A DNA stretch of 64,000 bases from Bacillota bacterium (GCA_023424965.1 JAFADI010000137.1:1-64000); one strand, 5' to 3'. Shown: positions 1 through 9,243, numbered from the stretch's first letter. Notes: generated by a model not told the origin, from the sequence alone. A program made the numbers and translations.

Positions 1-594
1 AAGGAGAGCGGCTTTTACAGGATTGTATTTTTCTTTCCCAGCATTTTGTCCTTCGTTGTGATCGCCATTCTCTGGTCCTTCATCTACCACCCCACCATGG
101 GGGTTTTAAATGCGGTCCTGGGATTGGCAGGGCTTGAAGGTCCCGAAATTCCTCTGCTGGGCAACCGGGACACGGTGATGTGGGCCATCGCCGTTACGAT
201 GATCTGGCAGGCCGCCGGCTATTATATGGTGATGTACATGGCGGGCATCGACGGGATATCGAGGGAGATTTACGAGGCTGCCGAAATCGACGGTGCAGGC
301 AGTTCCCAGCAGTTCTGGAGGATAACGGTGCCACTGCTGTGGAGTATTATCCGGACGACAATTATTTTCGCCATCAACGGCGTTATTACCATAAGCTTCA
401 CCATCGTAAAGGTCATGACAAACGGCGGACCCGACAGGGACTCGGAGGTGCTCCTCACCCAGATGTACAACCACGCCATGAATGCCAACTTCGGTTATGC
501 CATGGCCATCGCGGTCTTTGTCTTCATTATCTCGATCCTTCTTTCAATCATAAGCAACAGGTTGACGGGCAAGGAAACGGTGGAAAACGGATAG
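1..594 (+). CDS. Sugar ABC transporter permease, MalF type (5' end outside window)
   Basis: The reading frame is open from base 1, so the gene starts upstream of the window; about 197 residues are visible. They contain several hydrophobic segments and the cytoplasmic EAA loop (EAAEIDGAG) that contacts the ATPase in binding-protein-dependent sugar importers. It is the first permease of a MalF/MalG pair: the MalG-type partner starts 12 bases after the stop. The expected solute-binding protein should lie upstream. The downstream GH112 and GH29 enzymes suggest a galactosyl- and/or fucosyl-containing oligosaccharide as substrate; that is inference from context. No ATPase is encoded here, so a shared MsmK-like ATPase is likely. 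Confidence 0.93.
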   Translation, partial: KESGFYRIVFFFPSILSFVVIAILWSFIYHPTMGVLNAVLGLAGLEGPEIPLLGNRDTVMWAIAVTMIWQAAGYYMVMYMAGIDGISREIYEAAEIDGAGSSQQFWRITVPLLWSIIRTTIIFAINGVITISFTIVKVMTNGGPDRDSEVLLTQMYNHAMNANFGYAMAIAVFVFIISILLSIISNRLTGKETVENG

Positions 595-605
595 AGGTGA
601 AAAGC

Positions 606-1445
606 ATGAAAAAGTTAAGAGCGGTGGCAGCAGCGGCTGCCATAAGGGCGGTATTGATCCTGAACGCCATCATTGTCATATACCCCTTTGTGTGGAACAT
701 ACTGACGTCTTTCAAGACCAACAAGGAAATCATGGAAAACCCGTGGCGGCTGCCTGAAGGGATAAATCTTGAGAATTATGTCAATGCCTTTACCAAAGCG
801 AACATCGGCTATTATTCTCTGAATTCCATTCTGGTGACCCTTTTATCCATTCTGGTGCTGCTGGTCCTGGCCGTCAGTTCCTCCTATGCCCTCGGAAGAT
901 ATGCGTTTGCATTCAGGGGGCTCATAACAAACATTTATATGGGGGGGATATTCATTCAGATGATTTTTATCATCGTACCCCTGTACCTGCTGATGAACTC
1001 ACTCCACATGAACGACAACAGGTTCTGGCTGTCCATTGTCTATGCCGTATCCCAGCTCCCCTTCTCCATATACCTTCTGGTCAGCTTCATGAAGGCCATA
1101 CCCAGGGAGTACGAACATTCTGCCATGATTGACGGCTGCGGGTACTGGAGCACTTTGACCAGGATCATTGTGCCCCTGGCGAAACCGGGGATCATAACGG
1201 TGGCCATTTTCAGCTTCTTTTCCTTCTGGAATGAATTTCCCCTGGCATTGACGCTGATAAGCACCGACAGCAAGAAAACCCTGCCCATCGGCCTCGCCAA
1301 CCTGATGGAGGTGCAAAGGTATGCCACCGACTGGGGGGCGCTTTTTGCAGGACTGGTAATCGTCCTTGTTCCCACGGTCCTGGTGTATTCCCTGACCCAG
1401 GGAAAGCTGACCAGCGGCATGAACATGGGAGGCATCAAGGGATAG
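606..1445 (+). CDS. Sugar ABC transporter permease, MalG type
   Basis: A protein of about 279 aa with an N-terminal transmembrane segment, the motif FVWNILTSFKTNKEI typical of MalG-type permeases, an EAA-like loop (EYEHSAMIDGCGYW) and the C-terminal GGIKG ending common in this family. The start is the ATG at 606 behind AGAGGTGA; an in-frame GTG at 597 is an alternative. It is the second membrane subunit of the importer whose first permease is at the window edge, and it is followed after 40 bases by the GH112 phosphorylase in the same operon. Confidence 0.94.
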   Translation: MKKLRAVAAAAAIRAVLILNAIIVIYPFVWNILTSFKTNKEIMENPWRLPEGINLENYVNAFTKANIGYYSLNSILVTLLSILVLLVLAVSSSYALGRYAFAFRGLITNIYMGGIFIQMIFIIVPLYLLMNSLHMNDNRFWLSIVYAVSQLPFSIYLLVSFMKAIPREYEHSAMIDGCGYWSTLTRIIVPLAKPGIITVAIFSFFSFWNEFPLALTLISTDSKKTLPIGLANLMEVQRYATDWGALFAGLVIVLVPTVLVYSLTQGKLTSGMNMGGIKG

Positions 1446-1485
1446 TAAACCATACGGTTTAACAAATAGGAGATGGAGGAAGCAT

Positions 1486-3645
1486 ATGGCTGAAAATAGA
1501 GGGAGGGTCACGCTGCCGGCAGAAAAGGGGATGGAGAAAGAGGTACTTTGGCTTGCGGACAGGTGGGGCATTGACGCCGTCCGGGACAGCGACGGCACGG
1601 AACTTTCCGGGGAAATCACGGAACTTGGTTTTGAGGTTTATTCCACCCTGTGCCTTGTAAGGGAAGACAACGAGTGGGCGAAGGCCAACAGGGACTGCCT
1701 GCAGCAGATGTACCTGATGTCGGACCCGGTGGTGGCCGTTGACGGCAGGGTGGAAATTGATATTCTGAAAGGCTATTACAGCGAGCAGTTTGCCGTCGAT
1801 GAGCTCCATGAACCGGAAAAATGGTGGGAGGTCAGGGACAGGACCACGGGAAATGTCCTGCCGCCGGAAAACTGGGAATTCCACAGGGAAAAGGCGAGCG
1901 TCGTAATAAAGGCTGCGGAAAAATGGCACAGGTATACCGTCAGCTTTCTTGTATACCAGATCTGGGAACCAGTGTCGATGTACAACCACATCACAAACGG
2001 ATGGAAGGAAGAGCACCGGCTTCCCGTTGATCCCAGGCATCCCCGGGCCAGGACACACCTGCTTGACGTGCTGGACAAATGGCTGCTGGAGCACCCACAG
2101 ACGGATGTGGTGAGATTCACCACCTTCTTTTACAATTTCGACCTCATTTATGACGAAAGCGGAAAGGAGAGGCAGGTGGACTGGTTTGGCTACCTGAGCA
2201 GTGTGAGCCCCGCAGCGCTGGAGCAGTTTGAACGTGAATACGGCTACAGCCTGGAGCCGGAGGATTTTATCGATCAGGGCTACTACAACACACCCTTCAG
2301 GGTTCCCACCCGCAGATACCTTGACTGGATGGAATTCAACCAGCGGTTTGTGGCGGACCTGGCGGGGGAATGTGTGGACAGGGTGCACAAGGCCGGCAAG
2401 AAGGCAATCATGTTCCTGGGAGATCATTGGGCGGGTACGGAGCCTTACGGCAGGCACTTCAAGAAAATTGGGCTTGACGCCGTCGTGGGAGCCGCCGGAG
2501 ACGGAACCACCGCAAGAATGATTGCGGACATCCCTGTCAAGGCAACGGAAGCCAGGTTCTATCCCTATTTTTTCCCCGATGTGTTTCACTCGGAAGGGGA
2601 TCCGGTAAAGGAATCCACGGAGGTGTGGCGTAAATGCCGGAGGGCCTTGCTGCGCAAGCCCATGGACAGGATGGGCTATGGAGGCTATCTGAGCCTGGCG
2701 GTAAAATTCCCGGAGTTTGTGGAGCACATTGCCGCAGTCTGTACCGAATTCAGAACCCTGCAGGAAAGGACCGGAGGCACAAAGCCATACAGTGCCCCCT
2801 TTAAAGTTATGCTGCTCAATGCTTGGGGAAGCATCCGGTCATGGATGACCCACCAGGTGGCTCACTCCCTGTGGAACCAGCGTTGCTATTCCTACCTGGG
2901 GATACTGGAGGCTCTGGCGGGACTGCCCTTTGAAGTGGAGTTCGCCAGCTTTGACGAGGTAAAGAAAAACGGAATTTCTCCCGGAACCGGGGTGGTGATC
3001 AATGCAGGTGACGGGGGAACCGCATGGAGCGGCGGAGAGCATTGGAAGGATGAAAGACTGGTGACCGCCATCCGGGAATGGGTGTACAGTGGAGGCGGCT
3101 TCATCGGTGTAGGAGAGCCTACCGCCTGTGAATATAACGGTTCCTACTTCCAACTGGCGGATGTGCTGGGCGTACAAAAGGAAACAGGATATTCGGTGAG
3201 CCGCAACAAGCCCAAAGACGGGGGAAACAGGGAGCATTTCATCACCGCCGGTTTCACCGGAAGGATAGATTACGGCGAAGGAATGGATTCCATCTACAAA
3301 TACGGCAGTACGTCGGAAGTGCTGGATGTTGAAAACGGGAGTTGTTCCCTTGCGGTCAACAGCTATGGAAAGGGGAGGGCGGTGTATATGGCAGGCCTGC
3401 CCTTTACCATTGAAAACACCAGGCTTCTTTTGAGGGCCTTGTTCTGGGCTGCGGGAAGGGAAAAGGAAATGGAGTACTGGTTTAGCAGCAATCCGGCGGT
3501 TGAGTGCAGTGCCTACCCGGAAACAGGCTGGTTTGCCGTTATAAACAACAGCGGCGAAAAGCAGGAGGGGAGCATTTTGAAGCCCGGCGGAGAAAGGGTG
3601 GAGGTGGAGCTTCCTCCCATGGGTTGTCAATGGATGCGGATTTAA
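1486..3645 (+). CDS. GH112 beta-galactosyl phosphorylase (galacto-/lacto-N-biose or galactosyl-rhamnose phosphorylase)
   Basis: This 719-aa protein matches GH112 in length (about 720-750 aa) and opens with the family-like GRVTLPAEKGM and WGIDAVRDSDGT segments. Asp-313 in GDHWAGTEPYG fits the family's general acid position. GH112 enzymes split beta-1,3-galactosyl-N-acetylhexosamines, or in some clostridia beta-1,4-galactosyl-L-rhamnose, with phosphate, giving galactose 1-phosphate. There is no signal peptide, so it acts in the cytosol on imported disaccharide. The preceding permeases and following alpha-fucosidase suggest fucosylated lacto-/galacto-N-biose; rhamnogalacturonan-derived disaccharide is the main alternative because a uronate locus lies in the same window. 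Substrate is not resolvable by eye. Confidence 0.88.
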   Translation: MAENRGRVTLPAEKGMEKEVLWLADRWGIDAVRDSDGTELSGEITELGFEVYSTLCLVREDNEWAKANRDCLQQMYLMSDPVVAVDGRVEIDILKGYYSEQFAVDELHEPEKWWEVRDRTTGNVLPPENWEFHREKASVVIKAAEKWHRYTVSFLVYQIWEPVSMYNHITNGWKEEHRLPVDPRHPRARTHLLDVLDKWLLEHPQTDVVRFTTFFYNFDLIYDESGKERQVDWFGYLSSVSPAALEQFEREYGYSLEPEDFIDQGYYNTPFRVPTRRYLDWMEFNQRFVADLAGECVDRVHKAGKKAIMFLGDHWAGTEPYGRHFKKIGLDAVVGAAGDGTTARMIADIPVKATEARFYPYFFPDVFHSEGDPVKESTEVWRKCRRALLRKPMDRMGYGGYLSLAVKFPEFVEHIAAVCTEFRTLQERTGGTKPYSAPFKVMLLNAWGSIRSWMTHQVAHSLWNQRCYSYLGILEALAGLPFEVEFASFDEVKKNGISPGTGVVINAGDGGTAWSGGEHWKDERLVTAIREWVYSGGGFIGVGEPTACEYNGSYFQLADVLGVQKETGYSVSRNKPKDGGNREHFITAGFTGRIDYGEGMDSIYKYGSTSEVLDVENGSCSLAVNSYGKGRAVYMAGLPFTIENTRLLLRALFWAAGREKEMEYWFSSNPAVECSAYPETGWFAVINNSGEKQEGSILKPGGERVEVELPPMGCQWMRI

Positions 3646-3699
3646 CGCCTTGTGCTATACCATATAGTTGATATCCATCAAAGAAGGAGGGTTGCGCAG

Positions 3700-5130
3700 A
3701 TGCGGGATTTTATAAAGAAGGCGGCGGGGGTGCTGCCGTCGGAGAGGCAGCTGGCGTGGCAGCAGATGGAATTCTACGCCTTTATTCACTTTTCCGTCAA
3801 TACCTTCACCGACCGGGAGTGGGGATCGGGAGAGGAAGATCCGTCGCTGTTCAACCCCAGAGAGCTTGATGCGGACCAATGGGTGGAGGTTTGCAAGTCT
3901 GCGGGAATGAAGGGGCTTATCCTCACCTGCAAGCACCATGAGGGTTTTTGTCTGTGGCCCAGCAGCTTTACGGAACACACGGTGAAAAACAGCCCCTGGA
4001 AGGACGGCAAAGGGGATGTGGTGAGAGAGGCAGCGGAGGCCTGCGCAAGAGGCGGGCTGAAATTCGGGATATACCTGTCGCCCTGGGACCGGCATGAGAA
4101 AACTTATGGCGATAGAGACGTCTACAACGCTTTTTTCAAAAACCAGCTCCGGGAGCTGCTCACGGAATATGGAGAAATTTTCTGCGTATGGTTGGACGGG
4201 GCCTGCGGAGAGGGACCAAACGGCAAGAGGCAGGTCTATGACTGGGACGGCTATTACCGTGTGGTGAGAGAGCTGCAGCCCGGGGCGGTAATCAGCGTTT
4301 GCGGCCCCGATGTGAGATGGTGCGGGAACGAGGCGGGCCACTGCAGGGTTTCGGAATGGAGTGTTGTGCCTGCTGATTTGCGGGACGCGGAAAAGGTGGC
4401 GGAGAAATCCCAGAAAGCAGACGATGGTGAATTTTCAAAACGCATCCATTCCTCGGAGGAGGATTTGGGCAGCCGGGGAGTGATTGCAGGGGCGGAAGAG
4501 CTGGTGTGGTATCCCGCCGAAGTCAACACCTCCATACGGCCGGGATGGTTTTATCATGGGGCCGAGGATGACAAAGTCAAGTCCGTGCAGGAGCTTGTTG
4601 AAATATACTGCAAATCCGTGGGGGGAAATGCGAATTTCCTTTTGAACATTCCCCCCGACAAAAGAGGACGGATCCATGAGGCGGATGTTCAACGCCTGAA
4701 GGAGCTGGGGGAGGTTCTGCAGAAGGCCTTTGCAGAAAATGTTGCCGCGAAGGCCCGGGCAGAGGCTTCTGAGGAGATGGATGAAAGGCACGGGGCTCAA
4801 AATGTACTGGATGGAAATGGGGACACCTTCTGGTGCCCGGAGGAAGGTACGGAAGAGGCGGAGCTTCAAGTCCACCTGGGGGAGAACAAAGCCTTTGACA
4901 CCGTTGTTTTGATGGAGCATATCGGATCTGCGGGGCAGAGGGTGGAAAGCTTTGTCCTTGAAATCCCGGCAGAGGGAGGCTGGGAGGAGATTTACCGGGG
5001 GACGGCCATCGGCTATAAGCGCATCTGCCGTTTCGACGAGGTAAAAGCCTCTTCCATAAGGTTTAAAATAACCCAATCCAGGTGGTATCCCACCATCGGG
5101 TATTTCGGCGTATTCCTGTCGGGACTTTGA
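3700..5130 (+). CDS. Alpha-L-fucosidase, GH29, with C-terminal F5/8C-like domain
   Basis: A 476-aa GH29 protein. The start is the ATG at 3700, 9 bases after AAGGAGG; an upstream in-frame start at 3652 would add residues unlike the family. The catalytic domain shows WQQMEFYAFIHFS near the N-terminus, TCKHHEGFCLWPS, and VWLDG with Asp-166 as the probable nucleophile. After about residue 350 there is a discoidin/F5-8C-like segment (ENVAAKARAEASEE, VLDGNGDTFW) such as often follows GH29 barrels. No signal peptide is seen, so it probably removes fucose from imported oligosaccharides before the GH112 enzyme acts. The layout resembles GH29-B (alpha-1,3/4) enzymes, but the linkage is not established. 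Confidence 0.92.
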   Translation: MRDFIKKAAGVLPSERQLAWQQMEFYAFIHFSVNTFTDREWGSGEEDPSLFNPRELDADQWVEVCKSAGMKGLILTCKHHEGFCLWPSSFTEHTVKNSPWKDGKGDVVREAAEACARGGLKFGIYLSPWDRHEKTYGDRDVYNAFFKNQLRELLTEYGEIFCVWLDGACGEGPNGKRQVYDWDGYYRVVRELQPGAVISVCGPDVRWCGNEAGHCRVSEWSVVPADLRDAEKVAEKSQKADDGEFSKRIHSSEEDLGSRGVIAGAEELVWYPAEVNTSIRPGWFYHGAEDDKVKSVQELVEIYCKSVGGNANFLLNIPPDKRGRIHEADVQRLKELGEVLQKAFAENVAAKARAEASEEMDERHGAQNVLDGNGDTFWCPEEGTEEAELQVHLGENKAFDTVVLMEHIGSAGQRVESFVLEIPAEGGWEEIYRGTAIGYKRICRFDEVKASSIRFKITQSRWYPTIGYFGVFLSGL

Positions 5131-5141
5131 TATTTCAACGC

Positions 5142-5180
5142 AACTCAAAGGGGGCAATCACTGATTGCCCCCTTTGAGTT
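5142..5180 (+). terminator. 19-bp perfect hairpin after the fucosidase gene
   Basis: Two 19-base arms (5142-5160 and 5162-5180) are exact reverse complements around a single central base, starting 12 bases after the fucosidase stop. The stem includes a GGGGGC/GCCCCC core. There is no T-run after it, so it may be an mRNA-stabilising or processing hairpin rather than a simple intrinsic terminator. It separates the fucosidase from the amidohydrolase gene. Confidence 0.6.
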
Positions 5181-5257
5181 ATGCCGGAATATGCTTTATA
5201 CTATTTATAAATGAAAGGAAGTTTGATTGGACCGGAAGTGACGGAAAGGTGAATTTA

Positions 5258-6865
5258 ATGGATATTGTGATAAAAAACGGGCTTGTGGTGGATGGGACGG
5301 GCGGGAAGGCCTACCGGGCGGATATCGGCATCAGGGAAGGGAAGATTGCAGGACTTGCGCCGGAAATGGACTGTGCAGCGGGAACGGTTATCGACGGGGA
5401 AGGGCTTGTGGTGGCTCCGGGCTTTATTGATGTTCACAGCCACAACGATCTGGTACCCTTTATGGGGGAGGAAATACAGAAGCTGAAGCTGCTGCAGGGG
5501 GTCACCACGGAACTGGTGGGCCAGTGCGGCCTCGGGGTGGTTCCCTGTGAAGACGGCAGGGATGGGCTCTGGAAAAACTATATCCGGGGTGTGGTGGGAG
5601 ACCCCGGAATGGAGTGGCGGTTCGGCAGCTTCAGGGAATACAGGGAGGCCATGGCCGCCGCAGGCTTGAAGAACAATTACGGGGCGCTGATTTCCCATGG
5701 AGCCGTAAAAGCAAGAGTGATGGGCTTTGAAAGCAGAGAACCTACGGAAAGTGAACTGGAGGACATGACCCGGCAGGTGCGGGAGGCCATGGAAGAGGGC
5801 GCTTTCGGAATGTCCATCGGACTGCAGTACATGCCCGCGGTCTTCAGCCGGCAGGAGGAACTGGTTGTCCTGTGCAGGGCGGTGAAAAGCCATGAGGGGA
5901 TTGTCATGGTACATGTACGGAACCATGACAGCTCCATTGTCAACGCCCTGAAGGAAATCACCGCTGTTGCCGGGGCGGCGGGGGTGAAGCTGCATATTTC
6001 CCACCTGCGTTCCTACAATTCGAAGGAACTGGGCTGCAGCGCCGGGGAACTCCTGAAATTCGTGGAGGCAGCGAAGGAAAAGGGCCTCTCCATTACCTTT
6101 GACGAACATCTCTACCTTTCGGGCAGCACCCTGATGACCCAGCTCCTGCCGCCCTGGCTGACGGGAGCGGGAAAGGGAGGCCTGAGGGAAAGGCTTAAAG
6201 ACCCGCAGGTCTTAAAAAGGCTTAAGGAAGAACTGGCAGACAGGGAGCTGCGGTATCCGGGCTGGGACAATTACAGTGCCATCGCGGGCTGGGACGGAAT
6301 CCTTCTGACCTCTCTCGGCAAGCCGGAGAATTTAAAGTACATTGGGAAAACCCTGGGTGGGATCGCCGCGGAGGAAGGGCTGGACCCCGTTGACCTGATG
6401 GCCCGGCTGCTGGTGGAAGAACAGGCGGGAATAGGGATCGTGACCTTGAATATATTTTCGGAAGAGGATACAATTGAACTGATAAAGCATCCCCAGCAGA
6501 TGACCGGTTCCGACAGCATCCCTGCCGGAGTGCCCCATCCAAGGCTGTATGGCAATTATCCTCTCTTCCTCGGAAAGTTTGTCAGGGAGAAAAAGGCCTT
6601 AAGCCTGGAAGAGGCCGTTTACAAGTCCACCTTGCTGCCTGCGCAGACACTGGGCATGAAGGAGATAGGACAACTGGCGGTAAACAGGACGGCGGATATA
6701 ATCCTGTTTGATTATGATGCAATCACGGGATATGAGGATTACAGAAATCCCACAAGAAAGCCGGAGGGAATCAGGCATGTCATCCTGAACGGCAAAATTG
6801 CGGTAAGGGATGGAAGCGTATGTGAGGGGTCCTACGGAAGGGCCCTTGAATTCAAGTCCCCATAA
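5258..6865 (+). CDS. N-acyl-D-amino-acid deacylase-like amidohydrolase
   Basis: A 535-aa metal-dependent amidohydrolase of the D-aminoacylase family (COG3653 type). The start is ATG 5258 after GGAAAGGTGA. Visible landmarks are KNGLVVDGTG at the N-terminal beta-sandwich, the HxH metal motif DVHSHND, QCGLGVVP (the Cys region of D-aminoacylases), HVRNHD, HISHLRSY, DEHLYLSGSTLM and GSDSIP, followed by a C-terminal sandwich containing GKIAVRDG. The family removes acyl groups from N-acyl-D-amino acids; some members act on other amides, so the substrate is open. It lies after a strong hairpin and may be transcribed less than the sugar genes before it. The link to glycan use is unclear; it could process a muropeptide or acyl-amino acid. 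Confidence 0.82.
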   Translation: MDIVIKNGLVVDGTGGKAYRADIGIREGKIAGLAPEMDCAAGTVIDGEGLVVAPGFIDVHSHNDLVPFMGEEIQKLKLLQGVTTELVGQCGLGVVPCEDGRDGLWKNYIRGVVGDPGMEWRFGSFREYREAMAAAGLKNNYGALISHGAVKARVMGFESREPTESELEDMTRQVREAMEEGAFGMSIGLQYMPAVFSRQEELVVLCRAVKSHEGIVMVHVRNHDSSIVNALKEITAVAGAAGVKLHISHLRSYNSKELGCSAGELLKFVEAAKEKGLSITFDEHLYLSGSTLMTQLLPPWLTGAGKGGLRERLKDPQVLKRLKEELADRELRYPGWDNYSAIAGWDGILLTSLGKPENLKYIGKTLGGIAAEEGLDPVDLMARLLVEEQAGIGIVTLNIFSEEDTIELIKHPQQMTGSDSIPAGVPHPRLYGNYPLFLGKFVREKKALSLEEAVYKSTLLPAQTLGMKEIGQLAVNRTADIILFDYDAITGYEDYRNPTRKPEGIRHVILNGKIAVRDGSVCEGSYGRALEFKSP

Positions 6866-6890
6866 TGAGGGCATAAAGCCGGAAAACAAA

Positions 6891-7049
6891 AGGCAATGTA
6901 ATGTAATTTGTGGAAGATATTTTCTTTCGACCCGTAAGAAAGACATCTGAGTAAAGTGGTGCAAGGACTGCCCTAAAGACATTTCCCCACGCACCAGCTT
7001 TACGATGCTATTAGAAAATATCTGGAATAAATTACATTACCGATTGCCC
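6891..7049. other. Nested three-stem inverted repeat (structured RNA or hairpin element)
   Basis: About 160 bases fold into three concentric stems. The outer stem pairs 6892-6909 with 7029-7048 (18 bp with a 2-base bulge). The middle stem pairs AGATATTTTCT (6915-6925) with AGAAAATATCT (7013-7023). The inner stem pairs GTAAAGTGGTGC (6951-6962) with GCACCAGCTTTAC (6991-7003). The apical loop is 28 bases and the lateral bulges are 25 and 9 bases. It fills the gap between the amidohydrolase and DUF1904 genes and ends 33 bases before the latter's start. No ORF fits it. It could be a regulatory leader, a non-coding RNA or a MITE-like hairpin; I recognise no known family. Confidence 0.55.
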
Positions 7050-7081
7050 TTATTAACTTAGGACAAAGAGGAGGTAAATTT

Positions 7082-7408
7082 ATGCCGGCATTGAAATTCA
7101 AAGCCATTGAAGCAGAAAAAGTACGTTTGATAAGCAAGGCACTGATTGACGAACTGGAGAAGATCATCCAATGCCCCAGGGATTATTTTACCCTGGAGGC
7201 GATCCAGTCCGTCTTTATAAGCGACGGAGAATTTGTGAAAGGCAATCCGGTGGTGGAGGTGTCCATGTTCGATAGGGGCCAGGAGGTCCAGGACAGGGCT
7301 GCCGAAAGCATCACCAGGCATATGAACGCCGTGGGCTATGCGGGTGTCGAGGTCATTTTCCTCGCGCTTGAAAAAAGCAGCTATTATGAGAATGGAGAGC
7401 ATTTTTGA
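7082..7408 (+). CDS. DUF1904 family protein
   Basis: A 108-aa protein starting MPALKFKAIEAEKVR, preceded by GAGGAGGT. It resembles DUF1904 (PF08921), a small family thought to share the tautomerase-like fold; the N-terminal Pro after Met and the FISDGEFVKGNPVVEVSMFDRGQEVQD segment support that. No catalytic role is established. It lies between the nested-dyad element and adenine deaminase; the 90-base gap to the latter has no obvious terminator, so co-transcription is possible. Confidence 0.78.
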   Translation: MPALKFKAIEAEKVRLISKALIDELEKIIQCPRDYFTLEAIQSVFISDGEFVKGNPVVEVSMFDRGQEVQDRAAESITRHMNAVGYAGVEVIFLALEKSSYYENGEHF

Positions 7409-7497
7409 CCGTTAAATTCTTTAAGTGCTTGATTTAAAAACCCGGAGCGGGGAATAAAATAGACAAATGGAAATAAAATGATTGAGAGGGAGAGAGC

Positions 7498-9213
7498 ATG
7501 AGCGTAGAATTGAAGCGTACAAGGATCAATGTGGCCCTGGGCAAGCAGGAAGCGGACCTTGTAATAAAAAACGGGAACATCATCAATGTTTTCACCAAGG
7601 AGATCATAAAGGCCGACATTGCTGTCTACCAGGGACTGATCGTAGGTGTGGGCAGTTATTCCGGCAAAAATGAGATTGACGCGACGGGAAAATATATCAG
7701 CCCCGGACTCATTGACAGCCATGTCCACATGGAGTCCTCCATGGTGACCCCGGCGGAATTCGCAAAAGCAATCCTTCCCCACGGCACCACCACCATCATT
7801 GCAGATCCCCACGAAATAGCCAATGTTTGCGGCATCAACGGCATCATGTTCATGCTGAACAATACGAGGGAGCTTCCCTTGAACGCCTATGTGATGATTC
7901 CCTCCTGCGTCCCGGCAACTCCTTTTGAGAATAACGGGGCCCATCTGAACCCGGAATTTATGGAGCCCCTCAAAACCTTTGACAGGATCCTGGGTCTGGG
8001 AGAGGTTATGGATTACAACGCCATTCTCAATGGAGATGAAAACATGCTCCGGAAGATCGACCTCTTTGATTATACCATCATCGACGGCCATTCACCTTTC
8101 CTCACGGGCAAGGAATTGAATGCCTACAGGACCAGCGGCATTTCCACCGACCATGAGTGCTCCACCGTTGAGGAGGCGCTGGAAAGACTGAGGCTTGGAA
8201 TGTATGTGCAGATCAGGGAAGGGTCTGCGGCAAAGAACCTGGAGACGCTGGTGACAGGCTTGATGGAAAAGGGGATCGGCTTTGACCGGTGTGTTTTCTG
8301 CACCGACGACAAGCACCTGGAAGATATCCGGAGGGATGGGCACATCAGCTACAACATAAAAAAAGCCATCAGCTGCGGCCTGGATCCCATCGAGGTGGTC
8401 TGCATGGCCACCAGAAACGCCGCCCAGTGTTATAAGCTAAAGCGGCTTGGGGCAGTGGCTCCCGGCTATTCCGCCGATCTGATCATCCTTAACGATTTGA
8501 ACAGCTTCGAAATCGACCAGGTATTTTATCGCGGCAAACAGGTGGCGGCCCCCAAACTGACCGTAAACATTCCGAATATCATTGAGGATAAAAACGTATT
8601 CAACACCGTCAGGACCCGGGCTTTGAAGAAGCAGGACCTGGACATCGGGCTGTCGGGGGAAGAGGCGGCGGTTATCCGGGTGCTGCCCCATGAGCTTATC
8701 ACCAGGAAAGAGCGGGCAAAGGTTCCGGTGAAGGACGGATTTTTCGCTGCCGACGGAAGGTATTCCAAGCTGGCGGTGATTGAAAGGCATAAGGCCATGA
8801 ACCACATCGGGCTTGGCATCGTCAGCGGCTTCAACATTAAAAACGGCGCCATCGCCAGCACCGTGGCCCACGATTCCCATAACCTCATTGTCATTGGAGA
8901 CAACGATGAAGACATGCTGCTGGCAGTTAAGGAAATAAAAAGGGTGAACGGAGGATATACGGTGGTAAGCGAAGGCAAGGTGGTGGATACGCTGGAGCTG
9001 CCCATTGCAGGCCTGATGAGCGACCGCCCGGCGGAATATGTGGAGGAAAAATTGAAGGTGATGCTGGAGAAGGCTTATGGACTGGGAGTAAACAGCGGCA
9101 TAGATCCTTTTGTGACCCTTTCCTTCCTGGCACTGCCTGTTATTCCCGAATTGAGAGTCACCGACCTGGGGCTTTTCGATGTATCGGAATTCAAGTTTAT
9201 AGAGATTCAGTAA
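7498..9213 (+). CDS. ade: Adenine deaminase
   Basis: A 571-aa protein of the usual AdeC length. It converts adenine to hypoxanthine plus ammonia in purine salvage, in the cytosol. Visible motifs are ADLVIKNGNIINVFT at the N-terminal sandwich, the HVHMESSM metal motif, HGTTTIIADPHEIANV, STDHECSTVEEA, FCTDDKH, and the C-terminal AdeC domain with VAHDSHNLIVIGDN. The start is the ATG at 7498 behind GAGAGGGAGAG. I looked for a purine riboswitch in the leader and did not find one. The next gene group begins with its own promoter at 9244. Confidence 0.96.
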   Translation: MSVELKRTRINVALGKQEADLVIKNGNIINVFTKEIIKADIAVYQGLIVGVGSYSGKNEIDATGKYISPGLIDSHVHMESSMVTPAEFAKAILPHGTTTIIADPHEIANVCGINGIMFMLNNTRELPLNAYVMIPSCVPATPFENNGAHLNPEFMEPLKTFDRILGLGEVMDYNAILNGDENMLRKIDLFDYTIIDGHSPFLTGKELNAYRTSGISTDHECSTVEEALERLRLGMYVQIREGSAAKNLETLVTGLMEKGIGFDRCVFCTDDKHLEDIRRDGHISYNIKKAISCGLDPIEVVCMATRNAAQCYKLKRLGAVAPGYSADLIILNDLNSFEIDQVFYRGKQVAAPKLTVNIPNIIEDKNVFNTVRTRALKKQDLDIGLSGEEAAVIRVLPHELITRKERAKVPVKDGFFAADGRYSKLAVIERHKAMNHIGLGIVSGFNIKNGAIASTVAHDSHNLIVIGDNDEDMLLAVKEIKRVNGGYTVVSEGKVVDTLELPIAGLMSDRPAEYVEEKLKVMLEKAYGLGVNSGIDPFVTLSFLALPVIPELRVTDLGLFDVSEFKFIEIQ

Positions 9214-9243
9214 TTTATATATAGAGAATTACTCTATTGTGTG

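Noticed and set aside
1459..2727. Long open frame on the minus strand opposite the GH112 gene
   Set aside because: The opposite strand encodes a clear GH112 enzyme; the antisense protein is Pro/His/Val-rich, lacks domains, and has no ribosome site. It reflects codon bias.
6891..7049. 6S RNA
   Set aside because: Length and a long bulged hairpin are suggestive, but the asymmetric bulge of 25 and 9 bases, large apical loop and lack of recognised 6S sequence elements do not support it.
7409..7497. Purine riboswitch before adenine deaminase
   Set aside because: The leader lacks the conserved loop-loop sequences and three-way junction of the purine aptamer; only 89 bases with no matching folds.
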